NCBI RefSeq assembly: GCF_037975235.1 | Contig: NZ_CP150241.1 | Span: 3,472,001 to 3,536,000 of the forward strand | Length of the DNA stretch: 64,000 nucleotides | Origin: Paenibacillus sp. FSL R5-0341 | GTDB lineage: Bacteria > Bacillota > Bacilli > Paenibacillales > Paenibacillaceae | Direction: 5' to 3' | Shown here: piece by piece, positions 45,880 to 53,677 of the stretch | Numbering within the stretch: position 1 is the first letter of the stretch | Layout of the letters: every line of letters begins with the position of its first letter | Notes under the pieces: model-generated | What the model was told of the DNA's origin: nothing | Database searches by the model: none | The model's input: the letters and a program-made list of their open reading frames with translations, nothing else | Position numbers and translations under genes: made by a program

Positions 45880-45909
45880 TTGACATATTGCAAATATACA
45901 ATGTATAAT
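45880..45909 (+). promoter_or_regulatory. Promoter and operator of the ArsR gene; leaderless start likely
   Basis: TTGACA (45880-45885) and TATAAT (45904-45909) are both consensus, 18 bases apart. The dyad ATATTG-N8-CAATGTAT (45885-45906) fills the spacer and recurs before the monooxygenase at 46272. The start codon at 45917 is only 8 bases past the -10, so transcription should begin at the start codon itself. Confidence 0.75.
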
Positions 45910-45916
45910 AGTGTCC

Positions 45917-46222
45917 ATGAACAATCCACTAGATATTTTTAAGGCACTAGCTAATGAGTCGCGTATTCAAATACTAGAATGGTTAAAAAAACCAGAAGCT
46001 CACTTTTCACCCCAAGAAGGGATTGATCTTGTTGAAGTAGGGGTATGTGTGAGTCAAATAACTAGTAAAATGAATATGAATCAATCCACTGTTTCTCAAT
46101 ATCTCTCAATACTACATCGAGCTGGTTTAATTAATGCCAAACGTATTGGTAAATGGACATATTATAAGAGAAACGAAGATGTAATTAATCAAATTGGTCT
46201 GTATCTACAAAAAGGTGAATGA
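45917..46222 (+). CDS. ArsR/SmtB family transcriptional repressor
   Basis: A 101-residue winged-helix protein: FKALANESRIQILEWLKKPE, GVCVSQITSKMNMNQSTVSQ, then YLSILHRAGLINAKRIGKWT and YYKRNE match the ArsR fold. The single Cys (VCVSQI) falls at the helix-3 region, but the metal motif CVC is incomplete, so a thiol-redox or organic ligand is as likely as a metal. The ATG 45917 (GTG 45911 alternative) has no ribosome binding site and lies directly after the -10. The matching operator in front of the flavin monooxygenase gene makes that gene the probable target. Confidence 0.88.
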   Translation: MNNPLDIFKALANESRIQILEWLKKPEAHFSPQEGIDLVEVGVCVSQITSKMNMNQSTVSQYLSILHRAGLINAKRIGKWTYYKRNEDVINQIGLYLQKGE

Positions 46223-46271
46223 TACTGAGTTAACAATCGTTCAGTAGCATTCACCTGCTTTCCACTTTAAT

Positions 46272-46293
46272 ATATTGTTAATTTGCAATATAT
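46272..46293. promoter_or_regulatory. Second ArsR operator, upstream of flavin monooxygenase
   Basis: ATATTG-TTAATTTG-CAATATAT has the same arms and 8-base centre as the dyad at 45885-45906. It lies 129 bases before the monooxygenase start. The two sites bracket the regulator gene, as with the TetR pair at 10749/11379. Confidence 0.65.
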
Positions 46294-46421
46294 AAATATG
46301 ACGAATTAAATAATTCTCAAGGGAGATGATGATGGTTGAATCACACTAGCTGTTCTAGTTTGAACAATTATTTACCACTCAGCATTCCCTTAATAAATGT
46401 AGTTAGAAAGAAGGTTTATAA

Positions 46422-47549
46422 ATGAATAGTAAAAAAAAATTAAAACTAGGCGCCGTGATTGAAGGGGTAGGGTTCAACTATATGGGATGGCGCCATCCAG
46501 ACATGCCTACTAATGCGAGTGAAAATATTGATTACTATGTAAAACAAGCGAAAATAGCAGAAGCAGGAAAATTTGATACCATATTTTTATTCGATGTCAG
46601 TCATGTTGGGCCAGGGAATATTCCACATCACTTAAGTATGTTTGAGGGTATAAGTATTTTGTCCGCACTTAGTATGGCAACGACAAATATAGGCCTTACA
46701 GCAACAATCGCTACGTCGTATGCTGATCCATTTACTGCAGCGAGACAGATCCTTTCACTTGATAAAATTAGTAAGGGACGAGCAGGTTTGAATGCTATTA
46801 CGTCAAATCCAGGAGGTATGTTGAATTATAGCAGGTCCCACCTTTCAAAAGCAGATCAATATCCTATGCAAAAAGAATTTATGGAAATTGTATTAGGTCT
46901 ATGGGATTCATATGAAGATGATGCATTTATACGTGATAAAGCGAATGGTATTTACCTCGATCCGCAAAAAATGCACGCTTTAAGATATAGAGGGAAGTAT
47001 TTCTCAGTAGATGGTCCATTAAATCTTAGCCGTTCAATCCAAGCCAGACCGCCAATCTTCACGGCTGGTAGTTCTTCTAATTTTGTAGCAAATGCAGCGA
47101 AATATACAGATGGTGGATTTATAGCTGCTATTTCACTTGATTATGCTAAAGGAATTGCGGCAGAGCTTAGAAAGCGAGTTGCCTTGGAAGGACGAACAAC
47201 AGAAGATTTTATTGTTGTGACTTCTCACATACCGATTGTCGGTAGTACTGAAGCAGAAGCAGAAGAAAAATTCCGAGAAATGCAAAGTTTAATGCCAGCT
47301 TACAGGATACAAAGACCTTTGTTTTTTGGTTCAGCCGAGAAAGTGGCCGATCAAGTTCAGGAATGGTATGAAGCAGGTGCGATGGATATGTTATTGATAC
47401 AACAGGAATATCCATCAGGTTTAAAAGATTTCGTAGATTTAGTTGTTCCGATTTTACAAGAAAGAGGCATTTTCCATACAGAATATGAATCAAATACTTT
47501 ACGTGGGAATTTGGGTCTACCTTATCCAGAAAATAAATTTTCACTATGA
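46422..47549 (+). CDS. Flavin-dependent monooxygenase, NtaA/SnaA/DszA group (LLM class)
   Basis: A 375-residue bacterial-luciferase-like protein using FMNH2 from a partner reductase. LGAVIEGVGFNYMGWRHPD, AEAGKFDTIFLFD, NIGLTATIATSYADPFTAAR and RAGLNAITSNPG are diagnostic for the nitrilotriacetate/dibenzothiophene monooxygenase group; the C-terminal FGSAEKVADQVQEWYEAGAM is also conserved. Family members are about 440 residues; this one lacks about 60 residues between EMQSLMP and LFFGSAEKV, in the region that normally forms the insertion helices. It may be an in-frame deletion derivative. AGAAAGAAGG precedes ATG 46422. It probably belongs to the ArsR regulon. Confidence 0.86.
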   Translation: MNSKKKLKLGAVIEGVGFNYMGWRHPDMPTNASENIDYYVKQAKIAEAGKFDTIFLFDVSHVGPGNIPHHLSMFEGISILSALSMATTNIGLTATIATSYADPFTAARQILSLDKISKGRAGLNAITSNPGGMLNYSRSHLSKADQYPMQKEFMEIVLGLWDSYEDDAFIRDKANGIYLDPQKMHALRYRGKYFSVDGPLNLSRSIQARPPIFTAGSSSNFVANAAKYTDGGFIAAISLDYAKGIAAELRKRVALEGRTTEDFIVVTSHIPIVGSTEAEAEEKFREMQSLMPAYRIQRPLFFGSAEKVADQVQEWYEAGAMDMLLIQQEYPSGLKDFVDLVVPILQERGIFHTEYESNTLRGNLGLPYPENKFSL

Positions 47550-47629
47550 AAGAGTAACATAAAATCTATTAATTGTTTCGATAAAATTTCGATATACCGT
47601 GGTTCTAAGGACAAGGGAGGTACAAAGAA

Positions 47630-47971
47630 GTGATTAGAGTGAAGATTACGAGAAGCGCTTCTTCTGGTAAAATCATGTCTTACCGATCAGAGGGACATGC
47701 AGCATATGAGGTACCCGGCAAAGATATTGTTTGTGCTGGAGTATCAGCTGTAACGATTGGAACGTATAACTCAATAGAAGCGTTATTGGGGGTTCATCTG
47801 AAACACAGAATGTATCACGGTTTTTTGGAAGTGAACGTGTCTGAACAACTGGAATACAAAACATTTGAGCAATTACAGCTTCTCCTGGAATCAATGGTGG
47901 TCACATTGCAATCTATACGACAATCTTACGGTGAATATTTATCTATCGAAGAAACTATAAGAAGTCGTTAA
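47630..47971 (+). CDS. Orphan Prp-type ribosomal-processing cysteine protease
   Basis: A 113-residue protein of the Prp (YsxB) family. The catalytic block YRSEGHAAYEVPGKDIVCAG then VSAVTIGTYNSIE has both the catalytic His (GHA) and Cys (VCA). In Firmicutes Prp removes the N-terminal extension of ribosomal protein L27 and is encoded between rplU and rpmA; here neither neighbour is present. The gene may be a paralogue or processing enzyme with another target. GTG 47630 follows GGGAGG (47615-47620). It lies 80 bases after the monooxygenase gene. Confidence 0.85.
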   Translation: MIRVKITRSASSGKIMSYRSEGHAAYEVPGKDIVCAGVSAVTIGTYNSIEALLGVHLKHRMYHGFLEVNVSEQLEYKTFEQLQLLLESMVVTLQSIRQSYGEYLSIEETIRSR

Positions 47972-48100
47972 ATTAAATTTATTGAAATAACAGGAACGAA
48001 AATTGAGCTAGAACGGCAATCGGTACAAATCAGGGAGCACACCTGATGAGGATAAAAAGATACTCCAAAAATCAAATGAAGCATATGTGAAAAAATTCAA

Positions 48101-48420
48101 TGTCGAGGGACAAGAACTTGTACCGATTGCCGGAATTGACAAGAACATAGTCCGATTTCCGATTAGATGTATATCTAAACAATGCACGCATGGACTTAAA
48201 ACCTTTTTTAGCACCATAATACATGAAAATGTTCACATTGTTATGGACAACTAACAAATTAAGAGGGGAGAAATACGCGTGGCTAAGTATTAAAATTGGA
48301 CTGAAACTAGCTGCTGAGGACAAGAACTTGTACGATTGCCAAAATGGACAAGAACATAGACCGATTGCCGATTAGGTGTATATCTAAATAATCAGCATAT
48401 GCACTTATTTGGGAACAACT
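48101..48420 (+). repeat. GGACAAGAAC repeat units (copies h and i)
   Basis: TGTCGAGGGACAAGAACTTG at 48101 opens a unit colinear with that at 43011, including CATAATACATGAAAATGTTC and GGACAACTAACAA, and ending in AGCTGCTGAGGACAAGAACT at about 48310, where a second unit begins (211-base period) and runs to about 48420. The rest of 47972-48540 holds no gene. Confidence 0.8.
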
Positions 48421-48540
48421 ATAAACAAGAGATATATTCGGGCGGACAACCAACTAACAGTATTGAGCCTAATCCGTTAAAAAAAAGTATTCAGAATACC
48501 CGATAAAAATAATTGAATAAAATTTTGTTAACTGTATTCT

Positions 48541-48565
48541 GAAGTAATTATTATATAATTACTTC
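48541..48565. promoter_or_regulatory. Perfect 10-bp dyad containing TATAAT
   Basis: GAAGTAATTA-TTATA-TAATTACTTC. A TATAAT (48554-48559) is inside the right half. It looks like a repressor operator over a promoter that reads toward the decayed region 48590-48830. Confidence 0.45.
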
Positions 48566-48832
48566 AAGAGATCTGAAAATTTTTTTTACATAGAATGCGG
48601 TATAAAACAGTAGTGTCAACCATAGGACGTGGTAATAAGTTGAGTCGTTGTACGGACAGCAAAGGTGATAAATTAAGCCAAGTAAAGATTATTGATAGTT
48701 GGAGATTGCCTTATCAGGAGAGAGTTTCTCGAAGCGAGGGTGAGATTGGCTTACGTCCCCGCCAACTTGGGGCTCTATCGACAATTCGTGCACATTGGGT
48801 AACATCATCAAATAACAAATATTGCATTAGGC

Positions 48833-49297
48833 ATGATTGCACTACTTATTGGATCGATCTTTGAAGGGAATCGCATTAAACAAGAACAGGCTGCGGCGAA
48901 GCAGCAGCCTGTCAATCCGGAGAAACGGCCTGTTCGGCAGTACACCCCGAATGAACAAGCAGCAGAAGAGAAGCAGGCCGAAGAGGTAGAAGTGCCAACG
49001 GAAGAAATGCAGACGGAGATTCAGAAAGTGATTCCGGAGTTTCTGAAGGTGTACGTAGCGTTCAATGCTAAAGATGATTTTTTGAAGAATTCAAAGCCGT
49101 ATCTGACTGAAAACCTTTATAAAGCATTAGAGCAAGAACAGCACCGCGGAACGCTAACGATCGTCAAAACCAAAATGACCAATGTAGAGCTGGAGCCGCA
49201 GAAGGAAGGACTCAAGGAACAATGGTGGAATGCAGATATCGAGGTAGAGAATACCGATCAGGAAGGCCAAATTAGTGGATGGACAATGGAAGATTGA
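48833..49297 (+). CDS. Hypothetical membrane-anchored protein, probably truncated
   Basis: 154 residues from ATG 48833: an N-terminal hydrophobic helix (MIALLIGSIFEGN; further hydrophobic codons NIALG precede the ATG), a Gln/Glu/Pro-rich linker (residues about 15-60), and an alpha/beta domain VIPEFLKVYVAFNAKDDFLK to WWNADIEVEN of the NTF2/conjugal-transfer-like sort seen in many Firmicute accessory proteins. No ribosome binding site is visible. The 3' end runs into the IS110 remnant, and the 5' side (48590-48830) has no coherent frame, so both ends may be damaged. No named family is recognised. Confidence 0.5.
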   Translation: MIALLIGSIFEGNRIKQEQAAAKQQPVNPEKRPVRQYTPNEQAAEEKQAEEVEVPTEEMQTEIQKVIPEFLKVYVAFNAKDDFLKNSKPYLTENLYKALEQEQHRGTLTIVKTKMTNVELEPQKEGLKEQWWNADIEVENTDQEGQISGWTMED

Positions 49298-49304
49298 TGA
49301 TTTG

Positions 49305-49530
49305 GGTGTACGTTCAAGGGCGTGGAACCCATGAGGATATTGCGAAAGAAATCCATGTCGCTCGTGCCATCGACTACCGGAGGATCGAACGGGGAAAGGA
49401 CTGTGTGTTCTCCAATACCCGTACCGGGCTGGAAGAACTGCTTCAGTGGGTGAAGGAGCTTCAGCAGGAACACGCCAAGAGTGACGTACTCTTTGGCACC
49501 CGTGCTTGCCGCATGCGGGTGGTCACTTGA
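49305..49530 (+). pseudogene. IS110-family transposase N-terminal remnant
   Basis: THEDIAKEIHVARAIDYRRI, ERGKDCVFSNTRTGLEELLQ and WVKELQQEHAKSDVLFG match the DEDD/RuvC-like N-terminal domain of IS110 transposases (family pattern GIDIAKxxHVARA...DVLFGMEPTGHYW). After DVLFG the frame shifts and stops, and the first catalytic Asp region is altered (DIAKE retained without the GID start). The rest of the element is missing; a fragment around 51660-51910 might be its 3' part (weak). Confidence 0.75.
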
Positions 49531-49611
49531 TCGGTCAGTTCCAGAATAATGTTACATTAATTAAATCCAAACCCCCGAGTTAGCTGTCTATATAACAGGA
49601 GGTGAACGACA

Positions 49612-51588
49612 ATGATCGATGCACAGCAACAAATCAACGCCGCACAAAACGGAGATCACGATGCCTTCGTTTCTCTTATAAAGGATCGAACGGATAAGCT
49701 GCACCGAGTGGCTCGCCATTATGTACGGGAGTCCAAAGATGCGGAGGATATCGTTCAGGATGCCCTGGTTAAGGCTTATGAGTCACTGCAAACGCTGCAG
49801 CAAGCCGAAGCGTTTGAGAGCTGGCTTACCAGAATTGTGGTGAACCGGGCGCTCAATCATTTGGAGAAATCCAAGCGTGTTCACCTGAGCGAAGACCCGC
49901 AGGCGCAAGAGCCATTGGTCGTTAATGATATCGATCAAACCCTGGATCTGGAGCGTGCATTGGCCAGTCTGAATCCGAAGCTGCGTCAGCTCCTGTTCTT
50001 AAAATATAAGAAGGACCTGACCCAGCAGCAAATCGCCCATCTCCTGGATATGCCATTAGGTACTGTAAAAACACAATTACGGAAGGGGCTGGAACATTTG
50101 CGCAACGAAATGGTTCAAGATTTTCTCGAACGAGACATGGATACATTACGTCTGCAGTTAAGACAACAGGCAGAGCACCAGTTTGCCGTTTCATCGGATT
50201 ATGATCTGATCGTCAATGACTATCAAGAGAACACCATGAGGGGAACATGGAAGGGAGAAGCGGGATTCTTATGGGTTAAAACGGGGAGTGATGACGCCGT
50301 TTCTGCCACGCTTTCCAGGGACGGCAACTTGCTAGACTATGCCATTTCCTGGGCCTCATTGGACAACGAGACACGGCTATCTGAGGAGGAGCTCAAACAG
50401 CAGGCAGAGCAATTCCTGGAAGATCATTATCCCGGCGCACTGCGTAATTTTCCGTATTGTGAGATGGAGTGGATGGAAGGAATGTTTGGGTACACACGAC
50501 AGCAGAAGGCGATGGGCCTGCCGCTTCCTGAGACGGGATGCCTGATTATGGTTCACCCCAGCGGTCGCGTGGTCGGATTTAGGTACTACGGAACCGTTCC
50601 AGGGCCAGCACTCCCAACCATGATCACACCAGAAGAGGAACAGATGGCGTGTATGAAGGCGAATTTTTTGCTACATGTGGAATATTGCGTATTGGACAAA
50701 GCCGTCTACACGGATGGTGACGATCAGGTCCATCTTGTTTACGCCCCCCGAAATAGAGGACTAATCTATACTGCATCATCACAGGAGGAAGTTCCGACAG
50801 CCTATAGGGCAGAAGCTGTACCCTCTGACCCAAGAACTCTGGACGAGTGGCCAGGTGAGTTCCCGCCCGCACGAAGCCTAGAAGAGTGGATTGGCGTAGA
50901 CAACGACCAATTTCAGTTAGTACAAGACGACAATATTGGCTTGAACACCAAGTTGATGGTGTGGAAGCAACAGAATGAAGAGCGTCCAGACAAGAATGAC
51001 CAGTCTTGGAAGGCCTATTGGGCTGATCAGATGGAGGGAGCGGTCAAGGCGCGAGTAGACAGCCAAACCGGACAACTGATTGACTTTGTTTCGCATGGTA
51101 AGCCAGATCAACTTGCTCCATTAACCTGGGATCGAGACGCATGTATAGAAGTAGCTATGGACTATGTCCGAGGACTAGCAGCCGAAATGTTGCCGTATCT
51201 CAAGCTTCTAACTGAAGAGACTGACGACGAAGATCGTTTGGAAATCATTCGCTTTGGTGTATATGTTCAAGACGTATCTGTCAGGGATGAATGCTATCAA
51301 CTAGCTGTTGACCGCTCTAATGGGAGGGTCCAAAGTTTGATGTCCCCCTCCATAAGGCCAGAACAGTTAAAGAAGCTGGAGACCGTGCCTTCATTTGATT
51401 CCCAGACAGCCATCCTCCGATGGATGGCACAGGCCAAGCTGCGTCTGCAATGGGAACGGATGCACAATGCTAGGGCGGAAGAGGCCCCGTACGAACTAGT
51501 GTATCGAATGATTGGTAGCGAGCACGAGCGGACACCCGAAGTGCTTGATGCGCATACGGGGAAGTTATACGAAAATACTTTTTACTGA
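49612..51588 (+). CDS. ECF RNA polymerase sigma factor with long C-terminal extension
   Basis: 658 residues. Residues about 1-95 are sigma region 2 (HYVRESKDAEDIVQDALVKA, YESLQTL, SWLTRIVVNRALNHLEK) and about 105-175 region 4 (ALASLNPKLRQLLFLKYKKD, LTQQQIAHLLDMPLGTVKTQ, LRKGLEHLR). The normal ECF protein ends here (about 180 aa); this one continues for about 480 residues with no membrane helix: two similar halves each with a helix plus beta-sheet pattern (LSEEELKQQAEQFLEDHYPG; LTWDRDACIEVAMDYVRGLA) reminiscent of YcdB/PepSY-type domains. No anti-sigma gene is adjacent. AACAGGAGGTG precedes ATG 49612. The extension probably controls the sigma domain in cis (inference). Confidence 0.9.
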   Translation: MIDAQQQINAAQNGDHDAFVSLIKDRTDKLHRVARHYVRESKDAEDIVQDALVKAYESLQTLQQAEAFESWLTRIVVNRALNHLEKSKRVHLSEDPQAQEPLVVNDIDQTLDLERALASLNPKLRQLLFLKYKKDLTQQQIAHLLDMPLGTVKTQLRKGLEHLRNEMVQDFLERDMDTLRLQLRQQAEHQFAVSSDYDLIVNDYQENTMRGTWKGEAGFLWVKTGSDDAVSATLSRDGNLLDYAISWASLDNETRLSEEELKQQAEQFLEDHYPGALRNFPYCEMEWMEGMFGYTRQQKAMGLPLPETGCLIMVHPSGRVVGFRYYGTVPGPALPTMITPEEEQMACMKANFLLHVEYCVLDKAVYTDGDDQVHLVYAPRNRGLIYTASSQEEVPTAYRAEAVPSDPRTLDEWPGEFPPARSLEEWIGVDNDQFQLVQDDNIGLNTKLMVWKQQNEERPDKNDQSWKAYWADQMEGAVKARVDSQTGQLIDFVSHGKPDQLAPLTWDRDACIEVAMDYVRGLAAEMLPYLKLLTEETDDEDRLEIIRFGVYVQDVSVRDECYQLAVDRSNGRVQSLMSPSIRPEQLKKLETVPSFDSQTAILRWMAQAKLRLQWERMHNARAEEAPYELVYRMIGSEHERTPEVLDAHTGKLYENTFY

Positions 51589-51990
51589 CAAACAAAAACA
51601 TCTAGCCCGAAACTAAGGGCTGGAAGGCTTTCAAAAGCCTGCGGACGTAGAACAGCATTGGAAGGAGGTTGGTGTTCATTCCAGAATGCCCATCGATGTT
51701 CCTTATGGAAGGACGACCCCATCCTTTCTTCCTATACTCCGTCCCGTGTATACAAGGTCATCGAGCGAGATCATGCAGGAAGAGCGATGGAGTTTTTGAG
51801 AAAGCCAGAGAAGCGGTCTTTGCGTTCAACCGTAATTGGAAAGCTAGCTCGTATTCTCATTGGTATGGTTCAGCATGGAGAAACGTATCGCAGCCTAACC
51901 AGAGCACGCAGCAATAACAAAATAACAAAAACCGCACACACTAAGGAAACGCATAGAGACGTTTATTGCAGCACCTGTAGGACGCAAAAT
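51589..51990 (+). other. Decayed region after sigma factor gene
   Basis: No intact gene. GGCTTTCAAAAGCC (about 51629-51642) is a short hairpin without a T-run. From 51660 a frame reads RPVYT-like and IGKLARILIGMVQHGETYRS without start or domain; it resembles the C-terminal tail of IS110-type transposases only weakly. The stretch leads into the repeat at 51991. Confidence 0.3.
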
Positions 51991-52270
51991 GTCGAGGGAC
52001 AAGAACATTGTCCCATTGAAAGTCGCTATTTTAGCGGCTTTTTTTGTTTTATCGGTACAAGTTCGGGTCCCAAGCCAAGGACAAGAATTTGTACCGATTG
52101 CCGGAATGGACAAGAACATAGTCCGATCACCAATTAGATGATCATCTAAATGAAAAAAGCTTTATAATTAGCGTAAAACAGGGCAGTTTTCACATTCTTG
52201 TGGAAAACAAAGACTCGATAAGAGAAACACGGTCAGCTAAGGATTTCAGGGAGCGTAATCTATAATTCTT
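51991..52270 (+). repeat. GGACAAGAAC repeat, long copy with terminator and unit (copy j)
   Basis: TGTCGAGGGACAAGAACATT then GTCCCATTGAA, hairpin GTCGCTATTTTAGCGGC with T7, inverted repeat ATCGGTACAAG... / ...TTGTACCGAT, second 17-mer GGACAAGAACATAGTCC at about 52108, a TTAGATGATCATCTAAA tail and a diverged remainder (TTTTCACATTCTTGTGGAAA). It shows the class-A head and unit-type tail in one piece. Here GGGACAA-GAACA-TTGTCCC is a perfect dyad. Confidence 0.8.
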
Positions 52271-52286
52271 TAATTATTTTGTATTT

Positions 52287-52595
52287 TCATTTTAAACGTA
52301 CGCCTTCCAAATCTTCGATTTGCAAATCAGAAATGGAATATAAGACAGCTCTGCCAGCCATTTTCACACGATCATTTCGAGTTTGCAGTATAAAATTTCA
52401 CCACGTTTAGAAAGCTGTCTTACCGTTAACCTTTTTGCCCAGTAGGGAATGAAGTTACAGTGCGCGGAACCCCATACTGGATCTTCATTTACGTTTAACT
52501 TTGGAAAAAAGCTTCTAGATGCAAAATCGAATTTGTCGCTTTTCGCTGTAATGGAGACACCAAGACCGTCTGGTAACTCTTAAGAAAAAACCAAC
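52287..52595 (-). pseudogene. C-terminal remnant of a PhzF-family protein
   Basis: On the minus strand the text LGVSITAKSDKFDFASRSFF, PKLNVNEDPVWGSAHCNFIP and YWAKRLTVRQLSKRGEILYC matches the second half of PhzF-like isomerases (typical FxPxxGINEDPVTGSAHC). After CKLE the frame shifts by a small indel and resumes as DRVKMAGRAVLYSISDLQIE to the stop at 52287. The N-terminal half is gone. Not functional. Confidence 0.85.
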
Positions 52596-52818
52596 TGAGT
52601 GTGCAAACATTTTGAGGAGAAATGCACCCTTTAGGGTGGACATTGAAAAAAAACCAGGTTCAACCTATGAAATTCTATGGGATTAGAATTATTCTGACGA
52701 ATTCAGGGGAGGGGCTCATTATCATAGGCACGTCGTTCGGATTGATCCATAACGACCAGAAGCATAGAGGAAGCCCCATTTTGCAAACTCCTTCGGTAAA
52801 ATTAGTAAACCATATAGA
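52596..52818. other. Short gene-free stretch before the XRE operon
   Basis: No supported gene. A 34-codon minus-strand frame (MGLPLCFWSLWINPNDVPMI and following, start near 52783) has a GAAGGAG-like site, but no recognisable content and is not called. Confidence 0.3.
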
Positions 52819-52877
52819 ATGCAAAGTTAACTTGACACATAATGCAAAGTGAACTATGCTAAAAATGCAAAGTAAAC
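52819..52877 (+). promoter_or_regulatory. Three 23-bp-phased direct repeats over an XRE-gene promoter
   Basis: ATGCAAAGTNAAC occurs at 52819-52831, 52842-52854 and 52865-52877, exactly 23 bases apart, so on nearly the same DNA face (about two turns). Between them lie TTGACA (52832-52837) and TATGCT (52855-52860) with a 17-base spacer: a good sigma-A promoter. The third repeat ends 20 bases before the XRE start. This is a strong candidate operator for the encoded regulator. Confidence 0.75.
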
Positions 52878-52896
52878 ATTGCAAGGACGTGATCAT

Positions 52897-53103
52897 TTGA
52901 AGACAAGAATTGCAGAACTGCGTAAGCAGCATAAGCTGTCACAGGAAGAGCTGGGACGAATTGTTGGTGTTACCCGGCAAACCATCACCTCTCTTGAAAG
53001 GGGAAAGTATACGGCTTCCCTTATTCTTGCTTACAAAATTGCCAATTTTTTCAGACTCGCCATTGAAGATGTTTTTGATTTCAGCGAAGTGGAGGAAATG
53101 TAA
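52897..53103 (+). CDS. XRE-type helix-turn-helix regulator (YozG-like)
   Basis: A 68-residue Cro/C1-type regulator: MKTRIAELRKQHKLSQEELG, RIVGVTRQTITSLERGKYTA, SLILAYKIANFFRLAIEDVF, the compact YozG/YgzD form. TTG 52897 follows AAGGACGTG; an earlier in-frame TTG at 52879 is less well placed. Its stop is directly followed by the ATG of the membrane protein gene (0 bases between), so both are coexpressed. Such pairs of a small XRE regulator with a polytopic membrane protein are common in Firmicutes and usually autoregulated. Confidence 0.9.
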   Translation: MKTRIAELRKQHKLSQEELGRIVGVTRQTITSLERGKYTASLILAYKIANFFRLAIEDVFDFSEVEEM

Positions 53104-53544
53104 ATGGACAAGTACAAGATTAAAGTAAAAACTCGCAAAAACGTACTGTCACTGGTAGCCGCTGCTACCCTATTGATCTATGTAGGACTTATATTTTACC
53201 AAGGTGGACTACCCGATTTACCTAGTTTTATAAAGGGATTTCACACAGGGGCTTTTATCGGGGTTGAAGTGGCCATCGCATTTTTCCTCGTCAGGTATAT
53301 AAAAGCCAGCAATAATGAAGCCGAGCTGAAGAAGCAGTATATTGAGGAGAATGACGAGCGGAGTGTAATGATACTCCAGAGTGCCGGCACACTCAGCGCA
53401 GCAATCATTCTCATTGGTCTGGGCATTGCCTCCGTGATCGCCGGTTTCTTTAATCCCTTGATATTCTACACCTTACTAACTTGCTTATTATTTGTTTTAA
53501 TCGTATTTTTTGCACTGTGGATGTATTATGCGAGGAAAATTTAA
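53104..53544 (+). CDS. Membrane protein paired with XRE regulator (DUF2178-like)
   Basis: A 146-residue protein with four predicted helices: VLSLVAAATLLIYVGLIFYQ, FIGVEVAIAFFLVRYIKASN, ILQSAGTLSAAIILIGLGIA and FYTLLTCLLFVLIVFFALWM. The cytosolic loop between helices 2 and 3 (NNEAELKKQYIEENDERSVM) contains the YxxxNDER-like motif seen in the DUF2178/DUF3169-type proteins that accompany YozG-like regulators. It is translationally coupled to the XRE gene. Likely role: membrane part of a signalling or stress module, not a transporter with known substrate. Confidence 0.75.
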   Translation: MDKYKIKVKTRKNVLSLVAAATLLIYVGLIFYQGGLPDLPSFIKGFHTGAFIGVEVAIAFFLVRYIKASNNEAELKKQYIEENDERSVMILQSAGTLSAAIILIGLGIASVIAGFFNPLIFYTLLTCLLFVLIVFFALWMYYARKI

Positions 53545-53677
53545 GGTTTAGATCAAAGCAGAGGAGAGAGGTAAATGTTTAGCGGATATCGAAATATTGG
53601 TTCATCAAGCGAAAATTTTTAATAAGACAGTTGATCGTTTCATAACTTAAGAAGAGAATGATGCTCATACAACCAAA

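Noticed and set aside
48595..48832. A 89-codon plus frame (starting MRYKTVVSTIG)
   Set aside because: No ribosome binding site, no family resemblance, overlaps the next gene, and composition is not protein-like.
51658..52137. Plus frame of 159 codons after the sigma gene
   Set aside because: It runs through the repeat at 51991 and has no domain; judged decayed DNA.
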